A stretch of 64,000 nt of DNA from Terebella lapidaria (taxonomy: Eukaryota; Annelida; Polychaeta; Terebellida; Terebellidae). Below are positions 47,001 to 60,040 of this stretch, in pieces. The notes below the pieces were generated by a model. It saw nothing but the letters and a program-made list of their open reading frames with translations. It was not told the origin of the DNA and ran no database searches. The stretch covers positions 30,529,402 through 30,593,401 of the forward strand of contig OX424567.1 in NCBI GenBank assembly GCA_949152475.1, read 5' to 3'. Position 1 is the stretch's first letter; each line of letters opens with the position of its first letter. A program made the position numbers and the translations under genes.

Positions 47001-49870
47001 AATAAGTCATACAACCTTTTGCATGGAAAGATTGACAACCAAAAACGTAGGAACACCAAACCTAAGATACTCAGCTTTCGCGCTGTGACGCATCAACTTG
47101 CCATGTCAGATATTTTATCCCCTGCAGATAAATATATCAAATAAACCAGTGGATCGTTTGTCAAACGTTGGGAATACGAACCGTTGGGTTACAGGCAATC
47201 TGGCAATCGATACTGACCAATCAAAGCCCTATTATGTCGGTTTCGGATCGGGCAAGCTAGCGTGATATAACATGAACAATAGTACCTGCTCGTCACATCT
47301 GCCACTGTGAATGTGTTTGATCCTTTCACTGTCAGAGCAATTCGGTTGATAGGTTATTATTTCATGGAACACAGATAATACTGACAAACAGATATAAGTG
47401 TCGGCCACGAAGACGTGGTGGAGAAGCGATTTTTTTTACTCTACCGAGGCATAATTTCATTGATATATTTCATCGCACCCTATTTGTACTTGCACTGTTA
47501 GTGCTTGTGTTGCAGTTAATATTAAGTGGCTGCGCGGGAAACAGAAATACGCAAAAACGAGACACAAACAACCGAAGTATGTCCTAGGGACGCATGTTAT
47601 CAGGTGACACATATTTCTGGCTTTACACGGTTAGTTTAGTCAAGACTGTAATTCTTCTCAGGAATATTAAAAACAACTGATGCAAAAAGAAGTATATCAA
47701 TGCCGACTACATGGTCTATAGATATGTGAACGAACATCCATTGATATTTTCGACATTTCACGTGCAATATACGTACCTTAAAAAGTTTCGTCTAATCAAA
47801 ATGACATTTTTGAAGTCCAAAAAAAATCCAAGAAAATCACGGTTAGTGACTGTCGGTAGTTCCACTAGTTAGAAGTCAATGTCCTAACTCAGCGTCATTG
47901 CTTCAGCCTTGGTGTTTCGTGTTTACCGCGCATGTTTCCACCAAAGGGTACTGGACTATTCAGCCTTATTGTGTCTTTATCCACAGCACAAGAAAAGTAA
48001 TGACGGTGGTAACGACTTCGGTGCTTTGACGGCGTGAATCGGCCAGGTTGAAGAGGCATCTACCGAGAAGACACAGTCGCTGCAATGGACGGAAGCTACT
48101 GCTACTGGGACTTGGATGGAAGGAGCGGTGGGGGTGGGGTTTGCCCGTGTGAGAAATGGTGGCTCGTGGGGTGCCGATACCGGTAGTGGGTTACATACAC
48201 GCGGGGACGTATCTCGCTAATAGACATAAGCCTCCCCTACGAGGCAATACGTGTGTCACGACAGCTGACCCCATGTCTCTCTCCCTGTCACTCTCACTCT
48301 ATGATTTCGACGTGTTAACGAGGAGCAAGAAAAGCTTACTACACCCCACCCCTCTTACCCCCAGGAGCTTTCATTCCATTCTAGGTGACTGCACCAAAAC
48401 AGGGGTCAAAGTGGCACATACGGGTGCAGAGCATCCTGATTTTATTGCTAATCGGCAACAATGATTGTATTTATGTATATTAGCACCCGAACTGGCGGAT
48501 CCACAAACTTCTGAAAATTGGGTGAAGGGTTTGAGAGGAGGGGAGAAAATTGCACAATTTTATGTTATGAGTTCCATGCGATAATGGATGCAGGAGGTTT
48601 GTGTTATCTCTTGTTATGTTTTCAATAAGAAATGAAAAAATATTAAATTATATGTTTGCATTGGATGAGTAGAAATAGCAGATTACGTGGGTAGAATGAT
48701 GCTGCTGTATCAGTTTTGAATATGAGTAACCAATGACCAAAGGCCAATAACAAATACCGTAGTATTCTTGGTTACATGTAATTGTGTCTGTGTTTCTCAC
48801 AAGATGGAAGGAACAGCTCCGCGTGGTAATGGAAGTCAGAAGAACATTGTTTGGGAACAGTCCAAACTAGATATAACCGAAGCAAAAGTATCCTGGACCT
48901 AAAATTTGAAAAGGCGAAATGCGTCAGAACACATTTCATTCTGATATTGGCGAGATCAAATTCATGACTCCACGGATCTGAAGTAACCAATCAGAGCGAT
49001 GATGAGAATCTAGCTTTCACAGTTTGTTCCCCTGAAGACAAAGTAGATCGTAAAGAGAGGTGTACTTATTAATGCGAAATTAGCCCTGCTCGCCATCGTA
49101 ATGTGTTCAAAATAGCGTCTGTCGTACCGCTGTTCCTCCACCTTATAGACCAAACTGTGGGGACTCGTCATGTCTGAAAGAAGGTCAACATTACATATTT
49201 TTCAGGAGCCATGCAATATTGACTTTTATTCTAATTTATATAGCAAACAACTTTTTGAAACTGTACCACCCTCTCACAAATATCCACACAAACATACTAC
49301 CATGCTTAGGAAATTCAACAATATGTGCCTACAGATCAACCTTAGATCCGCCCAAGCTTTTCCTTCCGGATAATATACATATTTATAAGTTACATTGTTC
49401 TTGTCACTGATAACTGGCCATTCATTGAAAGTACTTGCATATATCGAAACGACGACATGTGCGCAATCGGATTAATTCAATGTGATGCCCACTGGAGCAA
49501 AGAAAACAACTGACAAGCATTTTCGTACTTATTAGGCTATATTCACATATATATTAATATTTATTTTGTTCATGTGGGGAATTATAGCCAGTACAGGTGG
49601 AACACAAATTAGTCGAAAGAGGCAAGAGGCGTCTTTCTGAATGTACATGTATAGAGAGGGTATGCATTCTGATAAAATTGACGTATTCACAGTGATAACA
49701 ACTACATGTATGTGAACGTCGCACGTGTAGATTGCAAATATTGTCTTTTGCGATAATATAACATCGACTCAGTAGATTTTTGGCTTGTGATTGGGTATTT
49801 ATGTATTTGTCATACACCTTTTTCACGGGGTTTGTTTCGGGTTTCTAAATTGTTTTAATGAGTTGCTGGG
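44030..49870. other. Long intergenic stretch, no supported gene
   Basis: Almost 6 kb of A+T-rich sequence. A 33-codon ORF starting MDGSYCYWDLDGR at 48085-48186 lies in a G+C-richer block and could be a first exon of an unseen gene, but nothing else supports it. The purine- and C-rich patches at 48130-48140 and 48340-48365 are low-complexity. No RNA gene was recognised. Confidence 0.4.
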
Positions 49871-49874
49871 CACT

Positions 49875-50062
49875 AATTCCATTTGGTTTACAGTAGAAAC
49901 AAATATAATTACACTCTGTCTGCCCCTGATGACGCCACAGTGGCTTGTGATACATGTATATGTTTGGTCGGGCTTTGTTTCCAGAAAATGTTTGATGTTA
50001 GGTTTTTTATTGGCATCATCGAATTCTGGTTATCAGCGGTAATAGGTTGATTCATACATTCA
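49875..50062 (+). repeat. Dispersed repeat, copy 2, with ATTC tail
   Basis: Matches 1890-2088 in the same orientation (CTGCCCCTGATGACGCCA, GGTCGGGCTTTGTTTC, GGTAATAG.TTGAT) and ends in a short (ATTC)n run at about 50055-50070. This looks like the 3' part of a LINE or SINE. Confidence 0.6.
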
Positions 50063-50079
50063 TTCATTCATTGTTGTAT

Positions 50080-52270
50080 ATTACACACTACTAATGCGTG
50101 AACGCTCTCAAGAAATTGGTTGACAATTTATTCCAGTTATCTCTAAATGCATACTACTAAACTGGTTAGCGTATTGTTGCCTATCATGATGGCCTTGGAA
50201 AATGATTTCTCTGACATGCTTTGTGCTCGACTGGCACCCATTACCAAGCTGACCGATCTGCCTGTCAGACAGTAGACCGTCTTCCATTCCCCTCTCACAC
50301 GGACAATTCGGGGTCAACATTGTTAGATTTATTAAACTATTTTCAGGACTCTGGTTTCTATCTCGGCCACTTGTGGGTACACATGACACCTACTTAACAC
50401 AAGTACGCGTCATTCACCTCGGGTCATTGTAACTGGGGCTGTAAAATAGAATATTTACAAGATATTAATAACTTCACATACGTGATATTTGTCATGTAAT
50501 GTTTACCTCTGTTAGTGGCGAGTTGGGATTTGTGTAAATGGTTCGGAAGTTATGTATAGATAGGTATTCACAAATGACGAACTATTCAATTTTTACTAAA
50601 ACAAAAAGTGGTAGGTGTAAGGACAAAATAAATGTCGATGCTAAAAAAAAGTTATCATCAAGTATAAACACACCTTTTTGATCAAATTCAGCAGCCAGTT
50701 GAGAAAGAAGGAGTCTCCGCGCGAAGAGGGAGAACTTTTGTATTTCAGACTACGTTCAGTCTGCAAAACACGGCTTCCTCTAGAGGCAGTGAAGGATTGA
50801 CTGCGGGTAACAAACCAAACACTGTAGTGAGCCGCTCTCCCATTCATTTGTAATGTAAACATAAAGGTAACAAAATCAGCAAGACTACCCGACCCTTCTT
50901 CTAGAAACTTCATCAACAGAGATATGTATAGCCATGGATGATGAACGGAGACATGGTTCTATAAAAAGTATCACAGCGATTGTACAAACTGATGATTGTA
51001 GATATCACTTTTACACGCGTCAGCAAACAACGCGTCGTATCTTCAGCGTTACAAACAAGCTGTTGTTGGTATGTACGTTTTGTTGTGTGACCATCCAATA
51101 ATAGATGCATATATACGACTTGAATTTTTTTGAGAGGAATACAATAGGCGGATTTGGTGCACCCGAGCGCAACTCACCAGTGAGCTTTACTAGCATTACT
51201 AGTTGTCCACAGTAAAAAATAATCCTGCCGTTGGGCATGTTTTGGGTGTACATTGTCTTTTGAGGAATAAGTCACAAAATGACATTTGAAAATGACAATA
51301 ATCAAACAATTAATCATATTCAAATCTCGGTTGGTAGTCCTGGGTGGCTATAGGTCGCCACATCTAATTCTGGTGCCAAATGGATGTTTGCAAGTTCATG
51401 ATTTTGTTACCTTTATATTTACGTTATAAGTGAATGGAGAACTGGCGCGTTCCAGATTCGGGATTTTACATGCAGTACGTCCTTAATTGTTTTCCTAAGA
51501 TTATTTCTCTTGCCATGTGTTCTTGATACAAATGAATCTATGACATCATGAATTTCCATGTTCAGTATTGTTATCTTTGGACCCTGGTTATACACCGTGC
51601 TAGTATGATTCAGTGTCCAAACTGTCCCTCTGGCTAGGAACCAATTCAGTCGTCGCCGGTTCAAGGTAACCCTGGAGAACACTGCAATTTTCTCTAATTG
51701 AAAAGAGAAGGGGTTGTTCTCTTTTTGCTTTGACACCCTCTCAAATGCGACCTCTTAAGGACGACAAGGACGTTGTTGATAGATCCTGACTTTTGAATGT
51801 GAAAATCTGAACGTCTATAGACCTTCACTCATTCTCAGACCTTTACAACTTGTCTGCAGTAATGAGAATTTTGTATTACTAACTTTACCGACGAGACTTC
51901 CTGGGCGAAGTACATTTCTAGCGAAAATCATTGGCGATATTGTTTTTTTTTTTTAATTCATGGATAAATTAATGGGTGGGGCAGAAAATTATTTCTCTTA
52001 AAAACCCCTAAATCGGGCTCAAAACGGAGATTGGTCAACTTGGAACTTCACGATTTTCAATTCTTTGACATTTCTTTGGATGACGGACTCGGTCTTGTTT
52101 GAATTTCCGGAATGTTCATTAACTGAGAACGGATAATTTGAATGATTGAATGAATGAATGAATGAATGAATGAAGCTTATTTAACATGGCATGCAATCAA
52201 TTATGTACAAATTTGTATATAATATGAGCTCACGAGCTACTGTGCGATGCTTAGATAAAAACAAGTTTCA
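50080..52270. other. Intergenic, no gene seen
   Basis: A+T-rich, with short open frames on both strands but no recognisable domains. An (AATG)n microsatellite lies at 52146-52173, just left of the LTR-like element. Confidence 0.45.
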
Positions 52271-52277
52271 CATATAT

Positions 52278-53644
52278 TGTAACGGTTTTGGGGTGTTCCC
52301 AAAAGTTTCCCCTAGGTAATTCTAGCAGTATTTTGTGATATTACGGTTAAATAACAGTTTATTGAAATGTACATGTGTTTAAAGGTTCATTAGGTTCCGT
52401 ATTGGTGATATTTAGAAGGTTTTCCGTCTCGGAACTTAGTATATTTTTGATGTTGGTAAAGCCGGAGACGGAGACGGAACCGGAGACGGAGTCGGAACAA
52501 TGGAGTACAAAAACGTAATGACGTTATTTCCGGAAGGTCATGTGATCAGCCTCGTTTTCGGTTTAAAAGGTGACGTGTCAGCCACTGATTGGTTCTAGAG
52601 TGTTTTTAGAAATCCGAAAAATATCAGTGTTTTGGCGGACTATGACGTCACAATAGGTTGGTCACGTGACGTGGGTCTCAGGTCTATAAAAGCCCCCGCT
52701 TCACAGCGGACGGCGGAGTTGGTGTCCTGACGTCGACCTGTGCAGACCCCTTCTCCCATAGCAGAGTACTCCCTTGTTCCGGCTTAGGTCATACCAGATG
52801 ATAGCAGTTATGTCTTCCGACTGTACACTTAGAAAATAAACATGAAAACTGAGTTGTTTTTCCGTGTTTGTTAGGGAACTGGAATTTATGATAAAGTTAG
52901 TTCACCGGAAAAGAAAGTAATACGGAGAAAAGGGAGATAAGTCCACAGTCGGTTAAGACAAAGTTGTAACGACGTCTTAGGGTGATCCAAGAACCCAGAT
53001 CACCAAGGAAGGAGACGGAGACGGAGGTGGAATTCAACGGAGCAACTACGGAGGTGGTACCGGACGGAGCAGTTGCAGAGACGGGAACAACGAAGCAGTT
53101 GCAGAGGCGGTACCGGACGACGGAGTAGCAGAGGCAGTACCTGACGGAGCGGTTGCGGTAACCGGAAGTGAGAACACTTCCGAGATTGTCCATTTCAGGT
53201 GCAGTCGCAGGTTGCGGTGAGGCGGAGCCAACCGGAGCAGTTTGCAGTGAGGCGGAACCTGGCAGAGCGGTTGCAGTATTCGGAAACGGCAACGTTCCCG
53301 GATTCTCTATTCCAGGTGCAGTCGCAGTTGCAGTAAGGCGGAAAACGACGGAGCTGTTGCAGTAAAGTGGTATCCCGACGGAGCAGTTGCAGTACCCGGA
53401 GACGGAAACGCCTCCGGATTCTTACTTTACAGGTGCAGTTGCAGATTGGCAGTCGGACAACGGTTAAGAGGTCCATTCCAGACCACGCTACCAACCTTCA
53501 GAGACTTCTAGCCGGAGTGCAACCGTACAGCAGTAGCAGTTTCCCGGAATTTTACCGTTACAGCTCCGGTTAAATAACAACTCACCCACCTCCCAAGAAA
53601 ACCGGTTTATCAAGACGTCACAGAAGGGTGAAGAACCCGTTACA
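52278..53644 (+). mobile_element. Probable solo LTR of a retrotransposon
   Basis: The sequence starts TGTAACGG and ends CCGTTACA, the short inverted TG...CA termini of long terminal repeats. ATAT flanks both sides (52274-52277 and 53645-53648) as a 4-bp target duplication. A TATA box (TATAAAAG, 52685-52692) and a polyadenylation signal (AATAAA, 52835-52840) are spaced like the U3/R region of an LTR. From about 52960 to 53560 it is filled with a degenerate repeat of GACGGAGCAGTTGCAG(AG/TA) words, which keeps frames open on both strands. No gag-pol is present, so a solo LTR is the simplest reading. TGTAACGG suggests Gypsy, as inference. Confidence 0.65.
52685..52692 (+). promoter_or_regulatory. 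TATA box within the LTR-like element
   Basis: TATAAAAG in a G+C-rich context, about 150 bp before the element's AATAAA, as expected for the start of an LTR R region. Confidence 0.55.
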
Positions 53645-53749
53645 ATATTGTGATATGTTACATACATATAATGAACAGTTTGCATTAAACAGAGAGTTGA
53701 CGATGGTAATAAAAAATACATAGATCTTATTAGTGATACATCCATTCTT

Positions 53750-55960
53750 TCAATTCAGATATTCTCTTGAATTGTGACAAAGATGTAGTTTTTTATCCGA
53801 TAAATCTAACATATTCCATAGTTTGCTTGCAACATATTTGAGTGAGTGATAACCGTATCTCTTGGTGTTATATTTTGGCAGATTATAGGTACTTTGATCA
53901 GGAAGACTGTACGGAGATACATTTTCTTCTAGTAAACTACTCAAAAAAGACGGTGACAAAAAATTGCGAATTTTAAAAACTTCAATAGACAATAGCATTA
54001 TACACCTTTTATAGATATCTAAAAAATCATCATTGAGTAGTATTCCTCGTATGTAGAATAACGATCTTGATAAACTAGTCTGAGTGCTCTTTTGTTCAAC
54101 TTATTTAGCCGCTCTGAATTGGATTTACTGGAAAACATCCATACATTTGAACAAGAGTTAAGAATAGAAACAATAAAGTATTGAATATCGATTTCCTACT
54201 TTTGATTATTGTTAATCCTTGACAAGGCATTGATTTGTTTAGCCGTTTTTGAACAGATATTATCAATATGCTCGCTGAAGTTCAGATCCTGATCCATTTC
54301 CACACCTAGAATATTCATTGCTTCACTTCCCGTCAGTGTAAAGTTTCCGATAGACATGTCGTGTTCCGATGATATATTATCTTTTCCAAGAAACATAACT
54401 TGGAATTTTGCCGGAATGGGCTTCATACGGTTTTTCCTGAACCATTCAATAGCGATAGAGGCATCCCGTTTGAGTAAATATTTAACAGAGTCTATATCAT
54501 GGCTAATAACTGACAATGAGTTATCATCCGCGTAATTATATATAGTGTATTTCAAGTACAATAAATCGTTGATGAAAATATTAAATAGTAATGGCCCGAG
54601 AGTAGAGCCCTGTGGCATACTTTTATTGGTAGTGACTCGCTGGTGACGTTTCGATTTTAACCCTCTGACATCGATCAGATAAATATGATTAATTCACAAG
54701 TAATTCACAAGAATTTAGATGGACCCCATACATTTATGTAGTTTGGCAAGTAGAATTTCATGCGGCATACAGTCAAATGCCTTGGATAAATCGATAGCGA
54801 TCGATCCCACATATAATTTATTGTCAAGGGCAGTGCGCCAGTTTTCGACCATCAGAGACAATACGTCTTTACATCCGTGTTTTTCCCCAAAGCCTGATAA
54901 TAAAGGATGAAAAATAGCGTCTTTGAACACTGCAAATTGTTCGCTTACAACACGATCAAATATTTTCGATAGAACTGGGAGTAAATTAATAGAGCGATAG
55001 TTGCTTCTATTCAATTTATCGTTCTTTTTGTATACGGGAGTTTGAGAGATGTTGGGAATATGTTATTGCTTATGCAATCATCGATGAGTGCAGACGAAGA
55101 TCCAGCCAATAACACTCTTAATTGTCTCGATCAAAGCAGCTGGCATACAATCATAACCTGAAGCCTTGCCTTCTTTGAGGATATTATTCATGATGCGCTC
55201 AATTTCCATTGGTGATGATCATTTAAATTTGAAGAAAAATATGTTGCATTTATTTTCGATTGTCTTAATAGAGAGATATCGCTTTTATTTTTCAATAATG
55301 TACTGGATGTACATTATTTTTCATGTACATGAAAATTTATTGCATTTATTTTCAACTATTTTAATAGAGATATGATCGCTTTTTATTTTTCAATAATGTA
55401 CTGGATGTATATTTTTTTTCCAATAATGTACTAGAACGGAGTTGAGGGGTCATCTCCCGGGTCATTTTCGTTGCCTATGGAAGCTAAAAAATCATTGAAT
55501 ATCGTACATATTTCGGCATTGTCAGTTACTATATGATCTTGTTCGCGAAGCATAAAATCATCACCTAAATCAGAATATTTCGTGAAGAAGGGTTTTACAG
55601 TTTTCCAGAAATGTGCGTTGGACGTGCCAGTACGACACCGCTTGAGAAAATAGTTCCTGGTGCGCTTGATAGAAATAACTTTGTTCCGGTTAGATTTATG
55701 AAGTGAATGATAAAATTTCGATCTATATTTGTGGAATTTATTGCGAGCCATATTCCGCGGATATATTGCCGACTTCAGTTCACGGGTCATAAATAGATAA
55801 TTTCGTTCTTGTGCTTTCGCGTACGGATTGGCGCATGATCGTCAAATGACGTTGTTGATATATTATGAAAATCAGTAAAAGCTTGGTCAGGATCAGGATC
55901 TAAGCTAGACAGGTCAATGGAGGTCAAACATTTGTTTAACACTATCATAATCGATGTCCT
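53750..55960 (-). mobile_element. Decayed non-LTR retrotransposon (CR1/Jockey-type LINE)
   Basis: Pieces of one reverse-transcriptase protein lie in order on the minus strand but in different frames. They are: an endonuclease-RT linker at about 55431-55790 (ISIKRTRNYFLKR, NAHFWKTVKPFF); RT fingers/palm at 54715-55014 (NYRSINLLPVLSKIFDRVV, AIDLSKAFDCMPHEILL); RT palm with PQGSTLGPLLFNIFINDL and catalytic YADD at 54196-54618; and a C-terminal piece at 53750-53998 (LPKYNTKRYGYHS, ASKLWN). The order and motifs match CR1/L2/Jockey-like LINEs. Several frameshifts and stops separate the blocks and no full endonuclease is seen, so it is inactive. Confidence 0.9.
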
Positions 55961-55977
55961 TCATTCTCCTGTATCTA

Positions 55978-56449
55978 CCGTGGCTGATATATGCCATCAT
56001 TGTTATTTTTCAGAACACCCCTCAAACCGGGCAAAAAATAATAAATAATTAAACTGAGCAGTTTTTTACGTACAAAATTATTGATTTCGTACGTACGAAA
56101 ATAGTTTCGTACGTACGAAATTAGTTTTGTACGTACAAAATTGTTGATCTCACCATACATGTCTATGGCCTGACCCACTGAGATTAGTTTTGTACCTACA
56201 AAACTATTTTTGTACGTACCAAACTAATTCCATACGTACGAAATTGCTTAAATTATTATTTTTGTTTTGTACGATCAAAACTATTTCTGACGTGTAGAAA
56301 TAGTTTTGATCGCGATTTAAATAGTTTTGAACGCGTAGAAAACATTTTGAACGTGATCGAAATTGTTGAGTTCAATTATTTATTTTTTTTTTTTCATGCT
56401 GCTAAGCGTGTTGCAAAAAAAAAATAATTCTGGCATATATCAGCCACCG
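55978..56449. mobile_element. TA-flanked MITE with TTTTGTACGTACAAAA words
   Basis: The left end CCGTGGCTGATATATGCCAT and right end (inverted) CGGTGGCTGATATATGCCAG form about 19-bp terminal repeats. TA flanks both (55976-55977, 56450-56451). Between about 56069 and 56360 the words TTTCGTACGTACGAAA and TTTTGTACGTACAAAA recur as 16-bp palindromes. The terminal CGGTGGCT also ends the element at 2289-3963. No ORF. Confidence 0.8.
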
Positions 56450-56459
56450 TATGTATCTG

Positions 56460-59400
56460 ATATATTTACATTCTGGTTTTGGCACGTGCTTTCTCATAAC
56501 AGCTGCTTCAATTGGGACTCCAAGCAATGGATATCTGCTTCACACAACGTCCGTGAAAACTTGCTGAACATTTGTTTCTTCATGCGAGTGGATGCTACAA
56601 CCCAGTGATAAAAAACTCATGACATGCAATTTCATAAAATTAATGATAATGAACCACAATATTGTGTCAGCTATTCTGCTCCATGTTGTGGTCTGCATAT
56701 GTATTCCAAATCAACTGAATGTAAATTCATGAAATAATATTTCAAATCTAAATGATAATTATGGTATAGATATCATTATGATCATGATGATACAACTTGT
56801 TGGAAATGCACATATTTTACTGGGGAAAACATGACATCATCATAACAATTATAAACTATGTTATTATATCAAAATGTTGGTATATCCTGCATAGCAAAGT
56901 GTTCTGATTTGAGGATTGATCATGACTTGGTCTCACCTTCCACAACTTCAATCCAGCATGATTGATTATCCCAACTAACTTCTCTACATTATTACTGTAT
57001 AAGTAAGAAATATGCGGTTTGATCGATAATTGATTTAAAAGAATTGGTCAACAAAATATCAAATATAGTTTGATTTGTACTTTCACAAAATATTCGACAA
57101 ATAATCTCGTTTATTTCGTCAACCCGAGTAGTATTTTGCATAAATTGTTCGGGTAACTCAGTTAAATTAAATGATTATTGGGTTGTCGTTTTTCTGCTCT
57201 GACACTCTCGATCTCTCACGCATTATTCTAAGGTTGATGTCGACAGCTCCTGACATTCGAACGGGTAGTCCACTTTGGGAATTCACTCATTCTCAAATAT
57301 TTGGTTACTCTTGGGTTCTTTTCAAATTGACTAGAGAAAGAATATTTTTACCAGTGCAACTTCCTCAGACAAATACACAATCGCTTTGAGATTACGTTTG
57401 CAAAAAATATTTGTTTACATTATCGTTTCTTTTACAATGCAACAACGGTTGCCAGACATAGGACAGGAAATGATATCATTCTGACAACCTGTATTCACAT
57501 TACGAATTCATGGATGCGGGGATTCATGGATGATATTCGCTGATTTTCCCTTACATTGCTTTGGTTGTGATCGCGTGGACTCGGTTTTGATCGCCAGAAT
57601 TGATTTGTAAATGGAAGTGAGTAATTTGCTTCAGATATATGGAAGCAAACATAACACATGTTGACTTTTGAGAAAACAAAATTTTGTCCATGAACCCAGT
57701 CCAGTCGATAATCGGTGATTCCTGGAACATGAGAACATGAACAATAGTAAATGAAGTGAAGAGAGGTTTCACAATTGTTCCGGTCATCAATAGAGGCCAA
57801 CCAAATTTCATAAGGAAAAGTCAATAAAAAAGGGAAACTTTCTGCATAAGTTTCGGAATTGTTCAAAAATTCATGTGGAGTTCAAGTCATTAGTGCATTC
57901 GAACGTTGATACATTCATTCGAATTCTCCTGATCAGAAATTGAAAAATGCTACGGTTTCAATATTTATATGGATGTTACATGTTCATACGAATATTAGAT
58001 ATAGCATTATTCGTATTTTTATTAGCATATACTATTTTGGGGTAGCCAATTATGACATTCTTCTGTCCGCCAAGTGTGTGATGGTCTGACAAGGTTATGT
58101 ATGTATCAACCTATAACCGCTTATAACCAGATCTTGCTGATGCCAATAAAAACTATCGGACATCAAACATCAAATACTTTCAGAATAGAAACAAAGCCCA
58201 ACCAGACATTTATATCTCAAGCCAGACTGGTGTCATCGGGGGCAGACAGTGTGTAAATATAGTTGTTTTCTACTGTACAACTGATGGAATTAGTGCACAA
58301 CTGCCCAACACCTCATGACAACAATTTAGTATCTGAAGCCACACTGACGTTATGTTATTGTTATATCTCACCAGTTTTACTGATAATCAATGTGAATTGT
58401 AATTGTATTATGATTACAAATGAGCATGTCAGTTATTTTAAGCCTACAACTCACCAATTGTGTCTCACAAGAGAGCAAATCTATACCTTTCGAGGACGTG
58501 GAGCTCTTTTACATAAACAATACAAGTAACCGACAGTGGAGAGAATAATTTTTGTGGCCAGTGGAAATATGTTGGGATGGAAAAGTCTATATGATTAATA
58601 ACCCTAATTTATCGGATTAAATTGTTCATTATTTTCAATATGATAAACAAGGAAGAACATATCTATAGATGTATATCCGAGCTCAGACATTCAATGGTGT
58701 TAATGTTACCCAATGTTTTGGATCAAATTGATGATCGATGCGTCTATTTTGGGGTAAAAAAATATTTTTCATCACATTTTATCACTTTTATATCGTAAAC
58801 TATAAAAGTTGGTAAGCATTCGTAATTGTTCTGCCAACAGCAGAAATTTAGCTCAATATTTTTGTTGCGCTACTGTATGCGTATATATTAATATGGTAAA
58901 TCAACAAATATCGCAAACTCTCACATTATTTGCGTTTATTCACAAGATTAAAATGTAAAAACCTCATGGAAAAAAATAGAAATATTACTTTTGAGAGTGC
59001 TGTGATCCTTTTGTTGAGATGACTATATTTAACAAATGATAGCAGGTCCGGACCTACTCATGCCTATCCTCCGTGGGTCTGTTTTTACCCAAACTTAGAA
59101 GACCAGGGCGACGCACTGGTCAATGAAGTGGTGATGTTCGTTTATTCCTGTATGTACGGAGAATGACAATCAAATTCGAGTGTGTAAGCGGACGTACTCA
59201 GGATTGAGTGGTGAAAGGATCGATAGCAGGACCTCGTTAGCAGCTACCTACAAGGTGTTCAGGACAGGACACGGGAGCTCCATGAGCCACGGGATTTGGT
59301 AACGAGTGTGGTTGAACAGATGTCGAGGTAGAGCGATGTCTCCATGGTAGACGACACTTCAGCTGGTAGCTCTCGTAGATGCACCATTAGTAGGTTACAG

Positions 59401-59575
59401 TTATTTTAGAAGATGAAGTCGAAAGTTGAAAACTATGGAAAGTGAAAATAATAGAAATGAACATTTTTTAGTGTATTGTTTCATATTGAAAGTTCATATG
59501 ACTTTACTCATTACTTTACTCATTATCAGTAATGGCTTTACGCATTACTGATAAACCAAGAGTGGGAAGGAACTA
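56460..59575. other. Intergenic, no gene seen
   Basis: About 3 kb of A+T-rich sequence. The minus-strand frame at 57495-57866 has no recognisable domain. A G+C-richer stretch at 59045-59390 could be an exon or noncoding transcript, but no evidence was found for either. Confidence 0.4.
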
Positions 59576-59583
59576 ATAAAAAC

Positions 59584-60040
59584 TATATATAAACAGTCCC
59601 ACCATGTACATTTAGTGTATATTGTATGACCACCAATTGCATATTTCGACAGTGAAAAAAATCTATAAAAAAAAGTGCTGTATTCTAATGGTTCTTTCCC
59701 TCGGGGAGGGGTTCAATCTTCTGCACCCCTCGTGTGTGAACGACATCAGTAATGACGAAAGGGTTAGACGCTACTGCAAGGAAACACCTCGTATCAGGAT
59801 GGAAATAATAAAAAAATATATATATATAAAGTCCCACCATGCACATTTAGTGTATATTGTATGACCACCAATTACATATTTTGACAGTGAAAAAAATCTA
59901 TAAAAAAGTGTTGTATTCTAATGGTTCTTTCCCTCGGGAGGGGTTCAATCTTCTGCAACCCTCTTGTGTGAACGACATCAGTAATGACGAATGGGTTAGA
60001 CGCTACTACATGGAAACACCTCGTATTAGATACGTGTGGC
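59584..60040 (+). repeat. Two-copy tandem duplication, 235-bp unit
   Basis: GTCCCACCATG starts at 59596 and again at 59831, and the copies stay alignable throughout (ATGGTTCTTTCCCTCGGG, GAACGACATCAGTAATGACG). They differ by about one base in fifteen plus small indels. The open frames over each copy are short and not conserved in length, so coding is unlikely. Confidence 0.9.

Noticed and set aside
52897-53494. Open frames rich in Ser, Ala, Thr and Arg on both strands
   Set aside because: They come from the GACGGAGCAGTTGCAG-type repeat inside the LTR-like element; composition explains them.
57495-57866. 123-codon minus-strand frame as a gene
   Set aside because: No domain, no splice context, and an overlapping second frame of similar length on the same strand.
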